Positions 37,660 through 46,655 of a stretch of DNA of 64,000 nucleotides are shown piece after piece. This DNA is from Novosphingobium naphthalenivorans NBRC 102051 (GTDB taxonomy: Bacteria > Pseudomonadota > Alphaproteobacteria > Sphingomonadales > Sphingomonadaceae), in assembly GCF_001590985.1 (NCBI RefSeq), contig NZ_BCTX01000011.1, positions 1 to 64,000 on the forward strand, read 5' to 3'. Positions within the stretch are counted from its first letter, which is position 1; every line of letters starts with the position of its first letter. The notes under the pieces were generated by a model, which searched no databases, had not been told where the DNA came from, and saw only the letters and a list, made by a program, of their open reading frames with translations. The position numbers and the translations under genes were made by a program.

Positions 37660-39828
37660 TCAGAAGTTGACGCCGATGGTCGCACTGACTGTCCGCGGCG
37701 CGCCGTAATAGGCCTGATCCCACTGCAGGCTGGACCAGTATTTCACATTGGTCACGTTATCGACGTTCAGCGCCACCGACAGGTTTTTCAGCACCTGATA
37801 GCGGGCCATGAGGTCGACGATGGCATAGGCCTTCTGTTCCACCGTGGCATCTTCGCCTTCAGCGATGAAGTCCTCGTACACGTGGTAGATCCGGCTCTGG
37901 TAGCGCGCGGATGCACCCAGGCGGAGCTTGTCGAACGAGGGCGGCGAATAGACCATGCTGGCCCGGACGGTGTGGCGGGGGATGAAAGTGCGCGCAGCCT
38001 TGCCGTCGTCGTCTTCGATATGGGCGTAAGCATAGCCGCCCGAGAGTTGCAGACCCGGCAGGGCTTCACCCGCAAGGTCGACTTCGACGCCCTTCGAGGC
38101 GGCATCGACCGCTTCGTAAAGGGTCTGGCCGATAGCCGTATCGAAGCCGAGGGATGCAGCGACGTTCTTCTGCTTGGTCTTGAACAGCGCGACGCCAGCG
38201 GTCAGCTTGCCGTCGTTCCATTCGCCCTTGAGGCCGGCTTCGTAGGTATGCCCCTCAAGCGGGTCGAGGATCGAGCCGTTCCTGTCCAGATAGACTTGCG
38301 GGCTGAAGATCGTCGCATAGCTGGCATAGGCCGTCAGATTGCCGGTGAGGTCGAGAGTGAGGCCCGCGAAGGGCAGGAACCTGGTCCGGTCGAAGGCATA
38401 GGGCGTGCTGTAGGAGGTGCCGGTGCGTTCGGCGTGGGTCACGTTGCCGCCGAGCATGAGCTTGAGCGGATCGGCCAGCGACAGGCGGGCAAGGCCATAG
38501 GCGCTGGTGATCTTGGTCGTGAAATCCGCCTGCAGCGTGTAATCGCTCCAGTCCGGATAGGCGAAGCTCCCCGAAAATGCCGTGTCGCCGGGCAGCGAAA
38601 TGCCGATAGCGCTCGCATCGACCGCTTCGCTTTCCGCCACATAGGACCGGCCGTAGTTTACGCCCAGCACTACGTCGTGATCGCGCCCGCCAATGTGCAG
38701 CTTGCCGGTTACATGGGCATCGAGCGTCGTTTCACGCAATTTGTCGAGATAGGCACCGGGATAGGAATAGAGGCCGAGGCCGGTGTCGGGATCCTGCGCG
38801 CCATAGACGTAGAACAGCTTGGCATCCTGATCGCGCGCCCGGCGCAGGACGGAAATCTTCGCATTCCAGCCGCCGCCGAAATCATGGGTGATGTCGGCAA
38901 AGAAATTGCGGTCGATCGTGTCCCAGCTCGACCACGGCTGTGCGGTATTGGCCGATCGCGCGTAGCTGGCGGGCGTGCCATCGGCCTGGAGGAACGGCAG
39001 CGCGCCCCAGCTGACGCCGCGCGGATCGCTGTCCTGCCAGGAATAGCCCGCAGTAAGGACGGTGTCCGGGCCGAGGTCGGCCGCGGCCACGCCGTAGAGG
39101 GTCAGGCGCGAGCTGTGGTAGTAGTCGAGATAGGAATCCCCGGTGTCATAGGCCCCCACGAAGCGCGTGCGGATGCTGCCGTCTTCGGTGAGCGGCGTGT
39201 TGACGTCGACATCGCCGCGCACATGATCGTAGGAGCCGTAACTCAGCGTGGCATAGCCGCCGAGATCCTTGGTCGGCCGCTTGCGCACGAAGTTGATGGC
39301 CGCGGAAGGATTGCCGGTCATCGAGAGCAGGCCGGTGGCTCCGCGCACGACTTCCACCCGGTCGAACAGGGCCGTGTCGATCTGCCCGGTCTGCAAGCCG
39401 TAGCTGAGCGACTGGCCGATGCCGTCGAACTGGAAATTGACGATATCGAAGCCGCGGGCGTTGTAATAGGTGCGGTCGGTCTCCGCGCTGTCCACATTGA
39501 TACCGGTCGTCTGGCGCAGCACGTCATCGACGGTATCGAGCTGGAAATCCTCGATCTGGGCGCGGGTGACGATGCTGACTGCCTGGGGAGTCTCGCGCAG
39601 CGAAAGATCGAGACGGGCCGTCGAGCCCTGATCCTTGATCACGTAATCGTCGGGAATGGCGCCGGTGACGACGATTTCACCGGCCCGGGGCGGCTGCTCG
39701 GAATCCGCGGCATGGGCCGTACCTGCGGCCAGCCCGCTGGTCAGAAAGCTGACGGCGGCGACGGATACCCCTTGGAGCAGGAGCGCGCGCCAGTGCTTCG
39801 GGCGTGAAGGGGACTGGGCAGGGTACAT
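37660..39828 (-). CDS. TonB-dependent siderophore receptor (FhuE/FoxA/FpvA type)
   Basis: The 722-residue receptor has a signal peptide (VAAVSFLTSGLAAGTAHA), a TonB-box region EIVVTGAIP, and a plug with the siderophore-receptor landmarks LRETPQAVSIVTRAQIED, VDDVLRQTTGINVD and YYNARGFDI. VEVVRGATGLLSMTGNPS ends the plug. The barrel finishes in ATIGVNF. These plug signatures are typical of hydroxamate- and mixed-type ferric siderophore receptors. GAGGAGC precedes the ATG. A Fur-like site lies 20-45 bp upstream, so iron-starvation control is likely. First gene of the three-gene iron operon. Confidence 0.92.
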   Translation of the reverse strand: MYPAQSPSRPKHWRALLLQGVSVAAVSFLTSGLAAGTAHAADSEQPPRAGEIVVTGAIPDDYVIKDQGSTARLDLSLRETPQAVSIVTRAQIEDFQLDTVDDVLRQTTGINVDSAETDRTYYNARGFDIVNFQFDGIGQSLSYGLQTGQIDTALFDRVEVVRGATGLLSMTGNPSAAINFVRKRPTKDLGGYATLSYGSYDHVRGDVDVNTPLTEDGSIRTRFVGAYDTGDSYLDYYHSSRLTLYGVAAADLGPDTVLTAGYSWQDSDPRGVSWGALPFLQADGTPASYARSANTAQPWSSWDTIDRNFFADITHDFGGGWNAKISVLRRARDQDAKLFYVYGAQDPDTGLGLYSYPGAYLDKLRETTLDAHVTGKLHIGGRDHDVVLGVNYGRSYVAESEAVDASAIGISLPGDTAFSGSFAYPDWSDYTLQADFTTKITSAYGLARLSLADPLKLMLGGNVTHAERTGTSYSTPYAFDRTRFLPFAGLTLDLTGNLTAYASYATIFSPQVYLDRNGSILDPLEGHTYEAGLKGEWNDGKLTAGVALFKTKQKNVAASLGFDTAIGQTLYEAVDAASKGVEVDLAGEALPGLQLSGGYAYAHIEDDDGKAARTFIPRHTVRASMVYSPPSFDKLRLGASARYQSRIYHVYEDFIAEGEDATVEQKAYAIVDLMARYQVLKNLSVALNVDNVTNVKYWSSLQWDQAYYGAPRTVSATIGVNF

Positions 39829-39847
39829 CGAAAGCTCCTCCTTGATA

Positions 39848-39873
39848 TGATAACGCGAATCACTCGCAATAAT
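39848..39873 (-). promoter_or_regulatory. Fur-box-like site before the siderophore receptor
   Basis: On the minus strand the region reads TTGCGAGTGATTCGCGTTA, close to the TGCGAATGATTCTCATT-type extended Fur box, with GCGA/TCGC arms around ATCAC. It lies 20-45 bp before the receptor ATG, where a repressor would block transcription or initiation. Confidence 0.6.
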
Positions 39874-40121
39874 TGCATCCTCCTAAGAGCATCGTGACCT
39901 ATCAATCAAGGGACGGGGGCACTTTCGAGGTGCATGGATGCGGGAAATCGACGCGGGGATGCCCCTGGCCCACGTGGCGATCGGGTCGGGAATTCGTTCG
40001 ATCTGGAACTGGGTTTCGTGCGTCAGAGCCCGGAAATGTGGGCTTTTTGTGCGGAGCGGGGCGCTCCGTGGACAAATAGGGGGCCGGTCCAACCGGCTGC
40101 GATCCCGATCTATCTTGCTGA

Positions 40122-40166
40122 ACAGCCCGGGCGGTTCCTTGCTGTCGCGGAACCGGCCCGGGCTGT
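40122..40166 (-). terminator. Long hairpin behind the phosphatase gene
   Basis: ACAGCCCGG-GCGGTTCC (40122-40138) pairs with GGAACCGGCCCGGGCTGT (40149-40166) with one bulged base and a 10-nt loop. It lies 44 bp beyond the phosphatase stop on the minus strand. There is no T-run downstream. Confidence 0.6.
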
Positions 40167-40209
40167 CAGATGGGTCATCATCCGGGCGTGCAGCGCCGGA
40201 TACCTGCGA

Positions 40210-41262
40210 TTATCGCAGCATCACCTGCCGGAGACGGGCGAGATCATCGTCTCCAAAGCCCAGCACCTTGCGCAGATAGCCTTCGGAGCCGCCATACTGG
40301 GCATCGAGATAAGTGAAGAACTGCGCGAGGTAAGACGCTCCGCTCGGGGTGTAGAGCGGATTGGCCTTGATCGGCTTGTCCTTGCCCTGGGCCATGTACA
40401 TCTGGACGATCGGGTTGTTCGGATAGTCCTTGGGGTCGACCTGCGGCATTTCCCATTGCGGGCGGCGCAGTTCGGTCGAGAGGTGATAGTCCTTGAGGAT
40501 CGTCTCCCGGTCCACCCCGAGCACGTCGTAGAGCAGTGCCGTTGCAATACCCGTGCGGTCCTGCCCGGCCGAGCAGTGGTAGATCACCGCGCCTTCGTCG
40601 GCCATCAGACGGCGGAACAGCGAGCGGAACTGGGGCGCCAGCATCTTTTCCATGCCGGAGTATATGTTCTCGCCATTGCCCTCGCCGAAACGGGCCATCA
40701 GCGGCTTAAGCGAATAGTCGTTGGCAATGAACGTCGCGCCGGTCCGGTCGTCGACCAGATCGGGGGCGACTTCGCGTTCCTCAATCGCACGCAGGTCGAC
40801 CACGCTGTCGATGTGGAGCTGCCCGATCAGCGCGTAGTCGGCATCGGTCAGCAGCGGCATGGCGCCCGAGCGGAAGGCCTTGTCCCAGCGCACCATGTGC
40901 CCGTCCCTGGTGACGTAGCCTCCGATGTCGCGGAAGTTGCTGCCCTGCTGGAGCGGCAGCACGCGCTCGGCGGCGATGGTGGTGTGGCCGTCTTCGCCCA
41001 GCAGGATCACATAGCGGCGTTCGCCGGAGGGAATGTCCAGCTTGAGCTTGCGGTCCCTGGCCGTGGCGGCAACGCGGCGGTCGCCATCGTCGATCCGGGT
41101 GTCGGCACTGATCCAGACCGAGACCGGCGCGGTATCGTCCCGGTCCAGTTCGACAGTCCTGCTATCCAGCCGCGTGACGGTCGTCATCTCCCGCGCGAAC
41201 GCGGGAGACGACGCCAGAACGGCCAGCGTCACGAGAGCGGTGGAGCCCTTGATAAGGCGCAT
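40210..41262 (-). CDS. Exported protein-tyrosine-phosphatase-fold phosphatase
   Basis: The 350-residue protein has a signal peptide (STALVTLAVLASSPAFA) and an extra N-terminal beta domain (about 27-100). A PTP domain of the Tyr_phosphatase3/LipA kind follows: SNFRDIGGY (108-116), general acid region VVDLRAIEE, and the P-loop HCSAGQDRTG with Cys230 and Arg236. Relatives dephosphorylate phosphotyrosine, phosphoinositides or other phosphoesters. It is exported, and it lies 17 bp behind a TonB receptor with a Pho-box-like promoter. Both facts point to scavenging of organic phosphate rather than signalling. Confidence 0.87.
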   Translation of the reverse strand: MRLIKGSTALVTLAVLASSPAFAREMTTVTRLDSRTVELDRDDTAPVSVWISADTRIDDGDRRVAATARDRKLKLDIPSGERRYVILLGEDGHTTIAAERVLPLQQGSNFRDIGGYVTRDGHMVRWDKAFRSGAMPLLTDADYALIGQLHIDSVVDLRAIEEREVAPDLVDDRTGATFIANDYSLKPLMARFGEGNGENIYSGMEKMLAPQFRSLFRRLMADEGAVIYHCSAGQDRTGIATALLYDVLGVDRETILKDYHLSTELRRPQWEMPQVDPKDYPNNPIVQMYMAQGKDKPIKANPLYTPSGASYLAQFFTYLDAQYGGSEGYLRKVLGFGDDDLARLRQVMLR

Positions 41263-41279
41263 GGTTCCGTCCCTTCCGG

Positions 41280-43814
41280 TCAGTAGCTGAAACGCACGCC
41301 GAACAGGTAACGCGAGCCGATCCGCTCGACTTCGGTCGGCGTGGCGGTCGTCCCCTCATAGGCGATGTAAGTTTCGTTGGTGAGGTTGGCGAGATCGGCG
41401 AAGAGCGTCAGATTCTCGTTCATTGCATAGCGCAGCGAGACATCGAGATTGCCGTAGCCCTTGCGGTATTCACCGCTGCCGAGGCCGCCCAGCGTATCGA
41501 GCCAGTGCGACCGCCACTGATAGCTGACACGGGCCGAAGCGCCGTACTTCTCATAGAACAGCGAGGCATTGGCGATCGTGTTCGACATGCCCTGGAAGGC
41601 GATGTTCTTTTCGGCCGGCGTGTCGAAGCTGCCGTCGAGCAGGGTCAGGTTGCCCTGGAAGCCGAAGCCCGAGAGCGCGCCGGGCAGGAAGTCGAACTGC
41701 TTGAGCACGTTGAATTCGACGCCGTAGAGCTTGCCGCTCTCACCGTTGAACGTGCCCGAGAGCCGGTAGCCCGACCGGTCGACCCCGCCGAAGTTATAGA
41801 AGTCGGAACCCACGGTCTGCTGGCTCTGGTAAAGCACGTTGTCGACCCAGCGGTAGAAACCCGCGACCGAAATCAGGCCATTGCCGGGCAGGTAGTATTC
41901 GATGCTGGCATCGGTGCCCCAGGTATATTCGGGCTTGAGGAAAGGGTTGCCGCCGCTGATCTCGCCGGGGTTCGTCGTATCGTTGATCGAAGCGCCGATG
42001 CGCATCGCGCCGAAGGCCGGACGCGACACGCCGCGCTGGCCGGCAAGACGCAGGACCAGATTGCCCGTCGCCTCGTAGCGGATGTTCAGGCTGGGGAAGA
42101 GGTCGGTCCGGCTCGAATGCAGGGCCAGCGGAACATATGTCGTGCCGTCATAGACGGACCCGGCATTGTCGAGCACATAGTTCTCGACGCGAAGGCCGCC
42201 GATCGCGGTCAGCGGGCCGCTTTCGACTTTGGCCATGACATAGCCGGCCAGCGTCTTTTCCTTCTGGAAATAGAGGTCGGTGGCGGGCACGTCCTTGGCC
42301 GGATCGTAGAGCCCGTAACTTTCCAGCGTCGCCAGCAGGCTGTCGACATCGCGGCGCATTGCGACATTGTCGGCGTAATTGAACGTCAGGCCGAGCGGAT
42401 AGTCCGAATCCCAGGACTTGCCGGTGATGTAGCTGTTGACGTTGAAGGGCTGGCCGATCGCCGCGGCATAGGCACCGAGATAGACAACATTCGAGAACGA
42501 GAAGTTGTTGCCCTGAATATCGCGGTCCGCATAGAGCCCGCCCGCCGACAGCGTAAGGTCTCCCATTTCCTTCGAAACGTCGATCTTGGCCGTGTAGCTG
42601 TCCGAAACCGTCTTCTGCTTGGCGGGGATCAGGACCGTGCCGGGGATCGAGAGCGAAGTCTGGCTGAACGTGCCGCTGTTCACGGTGAAGATCGGGAAGT
42701 TGGGATTGCTGATGTCATAGGACATGTCGGGCAACCCGGTGCTGGCGGCCATGACCAGCGGCAGGTAGCTGGTGTTCTCGGTGCGCGTGTAGTTCAGCTT
42801 GACCGATGCGGTCAGGCCATCGTCCGTGGCATAGTCGCCGCCGATCGTGCCGATGTAGTTGCGGTTGCGGTATTCGCCGAAGTTGAAGCTGCCGCGCATC
42901 CCGGCCACGTTTTCGCCATCGATGGTGAAATCGTACTGGTTGCGCTGCTCGTTGTCGTTGAATTCGGAGAAGATCGCCTTGGCATAGATGCGCTTGCCGT
43001 CTTCCGGTTCGTATTCGACGCCGCCGAACAGGCCGTTGTTCCAGCGCTCCAGCTTGTACTGGCGAATGCTGAAGTTGGTCGGCGTGCCGTCTTCGGCATA
43101 GGATGCCTCACGGTTGTCGGTGAGCTGCTTGCGGCGGTAGTGCGAGCCGCCCAGCACGAAGCCGACGGTATCGTTGGACCAGGAAAGGCGCAGCGATCCC
43201 TGGCGCTGTTCGCCGCCGCCGAGGTCCATCTTGCCGTAGCCGAGATCGCCCGAGACGTGCAGGCCGCGCTTCTGCATCGGTGAATAAGTCTTGAGGTCGA
43301 TCGTCGCCACGACCGCGTCGGCCTGCAGGTTCGACGTCAGCGACTTGTTGATGACCATTTCCGACAGCAGGACGGCGGGGATCGCGTCGAAGCGGAACGC
43401 GCGCGTATCACCGCCTTCGTCGACCCCGACGACCGGGATGCCGTCGATGCTGACCGAGGTCCAGCGATTGGGCGCGCCGCGCACCTGGATGTAGCGTTCC
43501 TGCCCCTGGTCGCGCTGGACGGCGACGGCCGGCAGGCGGGCCAGCGCGGCGGCGGCGTTCTGGTCGGGGAAACGCCCGACGGAGTCGGCTGCGGCAATGT
43601 CGGTCAGGTTGTCGGCCTTGCGCTTGGCTTCGACGGAAGCCTGCTGCGAGGCGAGGATCGTGCCGGTGACGATGATCGCGTCTCCGTCGACGGCTGCATC
43701 ATCGGCGGCATCAGTGGCATCGGCGGCAAAGGCGATGGATGCGTGGGAAACGGAAATAGCTGCGATCGCGGCAAGCGCGGTCGAACGCAGCAGCGCTGCA
43801 GATTTCATGTTCAT
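41280..43814 (-). CDS. TonB-dependent receptor paired with the PTP-type phosphatase
   Basis: The 844-residue receptor has a signal peptide (ALAAIAAISVSHASIAFA), a TonB-box region AIIVTGTILASQQASVEAK and a plug with VGRFPDQNAAAALARLPAV and QVRGAPNRWTSVSIDGIPV. This wording belongs to the Caulobacter/Xanthomonas-type subfamily that mostly imports carbohydrates and similar nutrients. The barrel ends FGVRFSY. ATG at 43814 follows GAGGGGC; a second ATG lies two codons later. It is the first gene of a two-gene operon with the phosphatase. Substrate inference (a phosphoester such as an inositol phosphate) rests on context. Confidence 0.9.
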   Translation of the reverse strand: MNMKSAALLRSTALAAIAAISVSHASIAFAADATDAADDAAVDGDAIIVTGTILASQQASVEAKRKADNLTDIAAADSVGRFPDQNAAAALARLPAVAVQRDQGQERYIQVRGAPNRWTSVSIDGIPVVGVDEGGDTRAFRFDAIPAVLLSEMVINKSLTSNLQADAVVATIDLKTYSPMQKRGLHVSGDLGYGKMDLGGGEQRQGSLRLSWSNDTVGFVLGGSHYRRKQLTDNREASYAEDGTPTNFSIRQYKLERWNNGLFGGVEYEPEDGKRIYAKAIFSEFNDNEQRNQYDFTIDGENVAGMRGSFNFGEYRNRNYIGTIGGDYATDDGLTASVKLNYTRTENTSYLPLVMAASTGLPDMSYDISNPNFPIFTVNSGTFSQTSLSIPGTVLIPAKQKTVSDSYTAKIDVSKEMGDLTLSAGGLYADRDIQGNNFSFSNVVYLGAYAAAIGQPFNVNSYITGKSWDSDYPLGLTFNYADNVAMRRDVDSLLATLESYGLYDPAKDVPATDLYFQKEKTLAGYVMAKVESGPLTAIGGLRVENYVLDNAGSVYDGTTYVPLALHSSRTDLFPSLNIRYEATGNLVLRLAGQRGVSRPAFGAMRIGASINDTTNPGEISGGNPFLKPEYTWGTDASIEYYLPGNGLISVAGFYRWVDNVLYQSQQTVGSDFYNFGGVDRSGYRLSGTFNGESGKLYGVEFNVLKQFDFLPGALSGFGFQGNLTLLDGSFDTPAEKNIAFQGMSNTIANASLFYEKYGASARVSYQWRSHWLDTLGGLGSGEYRKGYGNLDVSLRYAMNENLTLFADLANLTNETYIAYEGTTATPTEVERIGSRYLFGVRFSY

Positions 43815-43869
43815 TGGTAGTGCCCCTCTTCGGTGTGACGGGGCGACTAGAACGGTTGTATGTATGTCG

Positions 43870-43898
43870 GGTGACACATTTGTGAGCATCGTGTGACG
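43870..43898 (-). promoter_or_regulatory. Pho-box-like array
   Basis: On the minus strand three 7-mers follow each other with exact 4-bp spacers: CGTCACA (43892-43898), GCTCACA (43881-43887) and TGTCACC (43870-43876). The CTGTCAT-N4-CTGTCAT form of a PhoB site has the same 11-bp period. It lies 55-84 bp before the receptor ATG, where PhoB normally replaces the -35 element. Confidence 0.55.
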
Positions 43899-43988
43899 CA
43901 GTGCAGCAAAGCCTCGGGGCTCGCTTGCGTCCTTGCGATCTGCTAGGCGTCATTGGGAAGAGGGAAATAGCCGAAGGCGCTGAATACC

Positions 43989-45215
43989 TTGAGTAATGCC
44001 GAAAAGACATCGTTAAACAGGTTGATAGATGCCGTCCTGGAAACATGGGAGGTTGACGGGCACGCCGCACTGTCTGCGAGAAAGGTCAGCCTTCTCGCAG
44101 GTGCTCCGGTGTCTTCAATCTACCATCACTTCGGATCTCTGGAACACTTGTTTTCAAGGACTCAACAGGCGGCGCTCGAACGTGCCCGTTGCTGGTGCGA
44201 CGCGCAGTTGCATCTGGTGTCGATGGTGGGCGGTGATATGGCGGCGTTTCCCGGCTTCTTTGCCACAGTCGTGGACGAGTGGGCCAATTCGCAGCGCCAG
44301 CTTGCGTTTGCCTGGCGGGAGGGCCAGCTGCTTGGCGCAAGAAGCGTGGCCCAGCGGCAGGTGAGCGAGGGCTGGACCGCGCTCTGGGCGGATTTCTGGC
44401 AGGCCGCCGGAGAGCAGTTTGGCCTGGGAAGCAAACGGATCGTGGTCGAACGCGTGTTCGAGAATGAAAGCCTGCTCCACATGCTGCGCTGGGAGCGGAT
44501 GCTCGACCGGGCCGGGCTCGATGAATTTTCCCGAGGCCTCGCGGCGTGGCTGACAGGTTCGAAAATGCCTCCGGCGCCCTGGCGCGAGGCGGCGCGCAGC
44601 GAGGCTCAGCGCACCATGCCGGAATTGCCGCAGCGCGACGGCACGGCGGTGGCGGTCATGGAGGCCGCGACTCTCGTTCTGGAACAGCAGGGCGTGGCGG
44701 GCCTGACGCATCGCGCGGTTGCCGCGCAGGCGGGGCTTACACTCGGGGTGGTCCTGCACAAGTTTCGCACCAAGTCCGAACTTCTCGCTGCAGCCTTCGA
44801 GGGCGTTTACCTGTCAAACCTGGGGCGGGCTGCGCGGGAAACCGAAGCGGCGCAGGCATCGGGCGGAGACCTCTCGATGCTGGATCTCCTGGCGCGGGGC
44901 ATACACAGATCCGTGGGCAAGGTGGGCATGGAGGAACTGACCCTGGCCGCCGCGCGAGATCCTGCACTGCAGCAGTTCGCATCGCAAATGCGCTACTTGC
45001 GCGGCCGCAGTGCAAGAGGCGCGCTGGAGCAGATCGCCGGCGGCAAGCGGCGGATAGGCCATCTCGAAGCCGCCCTGTTCTCCAGCTTCGCATCGGCGCA
45101 GATACGGGTGCACACCGGCGCCGACCACGAGCTCGCGCAGCGATCCATACGCGAAGAACTGGAAGTGGTAAGCGCTTGCGTCCGCAATGTCGAAAGTGCC
45201 GAGGAAGACGGGTAG
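43989..45215 (+). CDS. Regulator with two TetR-type DNA-binding domains
   Basis: The 408-residue protein has two complete TetR-like units. The first has its helix-turn-helix at about 25-50 (LSARKVSLLAGAPVSSIYHH). The second lies at about 222-272 (LTHRAVAAQAGLTLGVVLHK), each followed by a helical ligand-type domain. Most TetR proteins are single-unit homodimers of about 200 residues, so this may be a built-in dimer. The start is TTG at 43989 with GAAGGCG upstream. It is divergent from the first TonB/phosphatase operon and faces the second, so it may control both. The effector is unknown. Confidence 0.78.
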   Translation: MSNAEKTSLNRLIDAVLETWEVDGHAALSARKVSLLAGAPVSSIYHHFGSLEHLFSRTQQAALERARCWCDAQLHLVSMVGGDMAAFPGFFATVVDEWANSQRQLAFAWREGQLLGARSVAQRQVSEGWTALWADFWQAAGEQFGLGSKRIVVERVFENESLLHMLRWERMLDRAGLDEFSRGLAAWLTGSKMPPAPWREAARSEAQRTMPELPQRDGTAVAVMEAATLVLEQQGVAGLTHRAVAAQAGLTLGVVLHKFRTKSELLAAAFEGVYLSNLGRAARETEAAQASGGDLSMLDLLARGIHRSVGKVGMEELTLAAARDPALQQFASQMRYLRGRSARGALEQIAGGKRRIGHLEAALFSSFASAQIRVHTGADHELAQRSIREELEVVSACVRNVESAEEDG

Positions 45216-45242
45216 GATGATTCAGGTGTTACGTTGCCCGCT

Positions 45243-46655
45243 TTAGAGCGCGGCGCGGCATTGTGATCGCCTGCCGTTGATCCGGCAGTCACGCAGCTTC
45301 TGCCCATCCACGTCGAAGACGGCCGCGTGCCATGTTTTACGGCCGGTCCGTTCCAGCGTCATGTATCCGAAGGATGCAACGATCGCGTCGAAGCGGCGGA
45401 CAGGCGTTCCGGGAAGCGGGGTAACTTTCGCGGGCAGGACTTGCGGCAAGGGCACGGTGTCTTCCTGGGTGCCCGAGAAGCCCGCGACGAATTGGCTTGG
45501 TTGCTTGCCGCCCAGATCCACCTGTTCCCACAAGTGCACGTGCCCGGCCAGCAGGACATCAACCCCCTTGGGCATGACGTGCTTGTTTTCCTTGCCGAAC
45601 AGCCGGTTCAGCGCCTTGTTTCCGGCCTTCAGTTTGATCTGGCCGTTTTTCCCGGCCTGCGCCGTCACGGCGAGGAAGGGGTAGTGGTCGACTGCGAAGG
45701 TAAAGGTCTTGCCCGCCGCCATTTCCGCCAGCATCCGCGCGGTCTGGCGATATTGCGCAGCGTGCGGGTCCGAGGGGGCAATCTTGCCCGTGCCCGCATG
45801 GGAAAGGTCCATCACGACGACTTGTGCACCGTCGCCGAGCGGCACGGCATAAGGCGGGCTATAGTCTCCCGCCGTGTCGTTGCCGGGATCGTTGCAGTCG
45901 CGTCCGGCAAGCAGCGGCCGGGGATCGAGCAAACGCCACCAGCCTTGGCCCGCACGGGCGCAATTTTCGTGATTGCCGCGGGCAAGGGCCCAGGGGGCTA
46001 CGGCGAGCAGGGGGGCGCCGGGTTGAAAGAAATCGGCATCCCAGGCATCCCACCCATAGCCCCAGGGCGAGCCCGTGCAGCCTGCCTCGCCCTCAGGGCA
46101 GGGGTTTTCGCGGTAGAGATAGTCGCCGACGTGAACCACCAGATCGGGTTTCCACGCGGCGGCTTGCGTGGCGATCCGGGCGAAGGGGTATTGCTGGGGA
46201 TCGTTGCAGGCCTGCCAGGCATCGTCCTTGGCCTTGAGACGGCAACCGGTGTCGCCGATCACGACGATGCGGTTGATGTGTTTCGGGGGCAAAGGCAGCG
46301 GCCGGCTGCCGAGAACGGCACTGGCCGTGCCTTCGGGCACCGTAAGGTCACAAACCCGGACGGGAAAGGCGGAAGGCTTGGACAAGTCCGGAGTGGAGGC
46401 TGTCGGGCGCAGCGGTTCGGTTGCAGGAGCAGCGCGCAATTGCATCGGCACTTCGCGGCCGTCGAGCGTGAGAACAGGGCATTGCCCGGCCCGGGTGATC
46501 GCGCGGGCCGTGGGAACGCCGTCCGGACCCAGCGCCACGAATGCCGCAAGCACCGGGTCATCGGGACTGGAAAAGCATGGCGCGCCGGACAGGGCCAGCG
46601 CGCCAGCAATGGCGGGCACGGTAAGGCGAAGAACGGCCGTGCCCGCCCGTGCCAT
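45243..46655 (-). CDS. Exported metallophosphoesterase (purple-acid-phosphatase-like)
   Basis: The 470-residue protein has a hydrophobic N-terminal export signal (LTVPAIAGALALSGAPC) and an extra domain to about 125. A calcineurin-like core follows with the metal motifs in order: GDTGC, GDYLYREN, GNHENC, a histidine in VDHYPF, and GHVHLWE. The many cysteines suit a periplasmic location. It probably releases phosphate from organic esters. Its ATG shares a base with the stop of the TonB receptor upstream, giving a second receptor-phosphatase pair. Confidence 0.9.
   Translation of the reverse strand: MARAGTAVLRLTVPAIAGALALSGAPCFSSPDDPVLAAFVALGPDGVPTARAITRAGQCPVLTLDGREVPMQLRAAPATEPLRPTASTPDLSKPSAFPVRVCDLTVPEGTASAVLGSRPLPLPPKHINRIVVIGDTGCRLKAKDDAWQACNDPQQYPFARIATQAAAWKPDLVVHVGDYLYRENPCPEGEAGCTGSPWGYGWDAWDADFFQPGAPLLAVAPWALARGNHENCARAGQGWWRLLDPRPLLAGRDCNDPGNDTAGDYSPPYAVPLGDGAQVVVMDLSHAGTGKIAPSDPHAAQYRQTARMLAEMAAGKTFTFAVDHYPFLAVTAQAGKNGQIKLKAGNKALNRLFGKENKHVMPKGVDVLLAGHVHLWEQVDLGGKQPSQFVAGFSGTQEDTVPLPQVLPAKVTPLPGTPVRRFDAIVASFGYMTLERTGRKTWHAAVFDVDGQKLRDCRINGRRSQCRAAL

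Larger units (their letters stand above)
39829..40209. other. Intergenic region between the iron and phosphatase operons
   Basis: This 381-bp stretch contains the Fur-like promoter of the siderophore receptor, a 7-bp-arm hairpin at 40052-40068, and the larger terminator-like hairpin at 40122-40166. I see no supportable gene. Confidence 0.6.

Noticed and set aside
39934-41286. 450-codon plus-strand open frame opposite the phosphatase
   Set aside because: Antisense to a gene with a full PTP active site; no domain in the translation.
42400-42419. TAGTCC followed by GGACTT inside the TonB receptor gene
   Set aside because: The spacing is 8 bp rather than 4 and it lies in coding sequence, so it is not counted as a copy of the island palindrome. 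Lone TAGTCC half-sites near 40417-40422 and 40483-40488 were dropped for the same reason.
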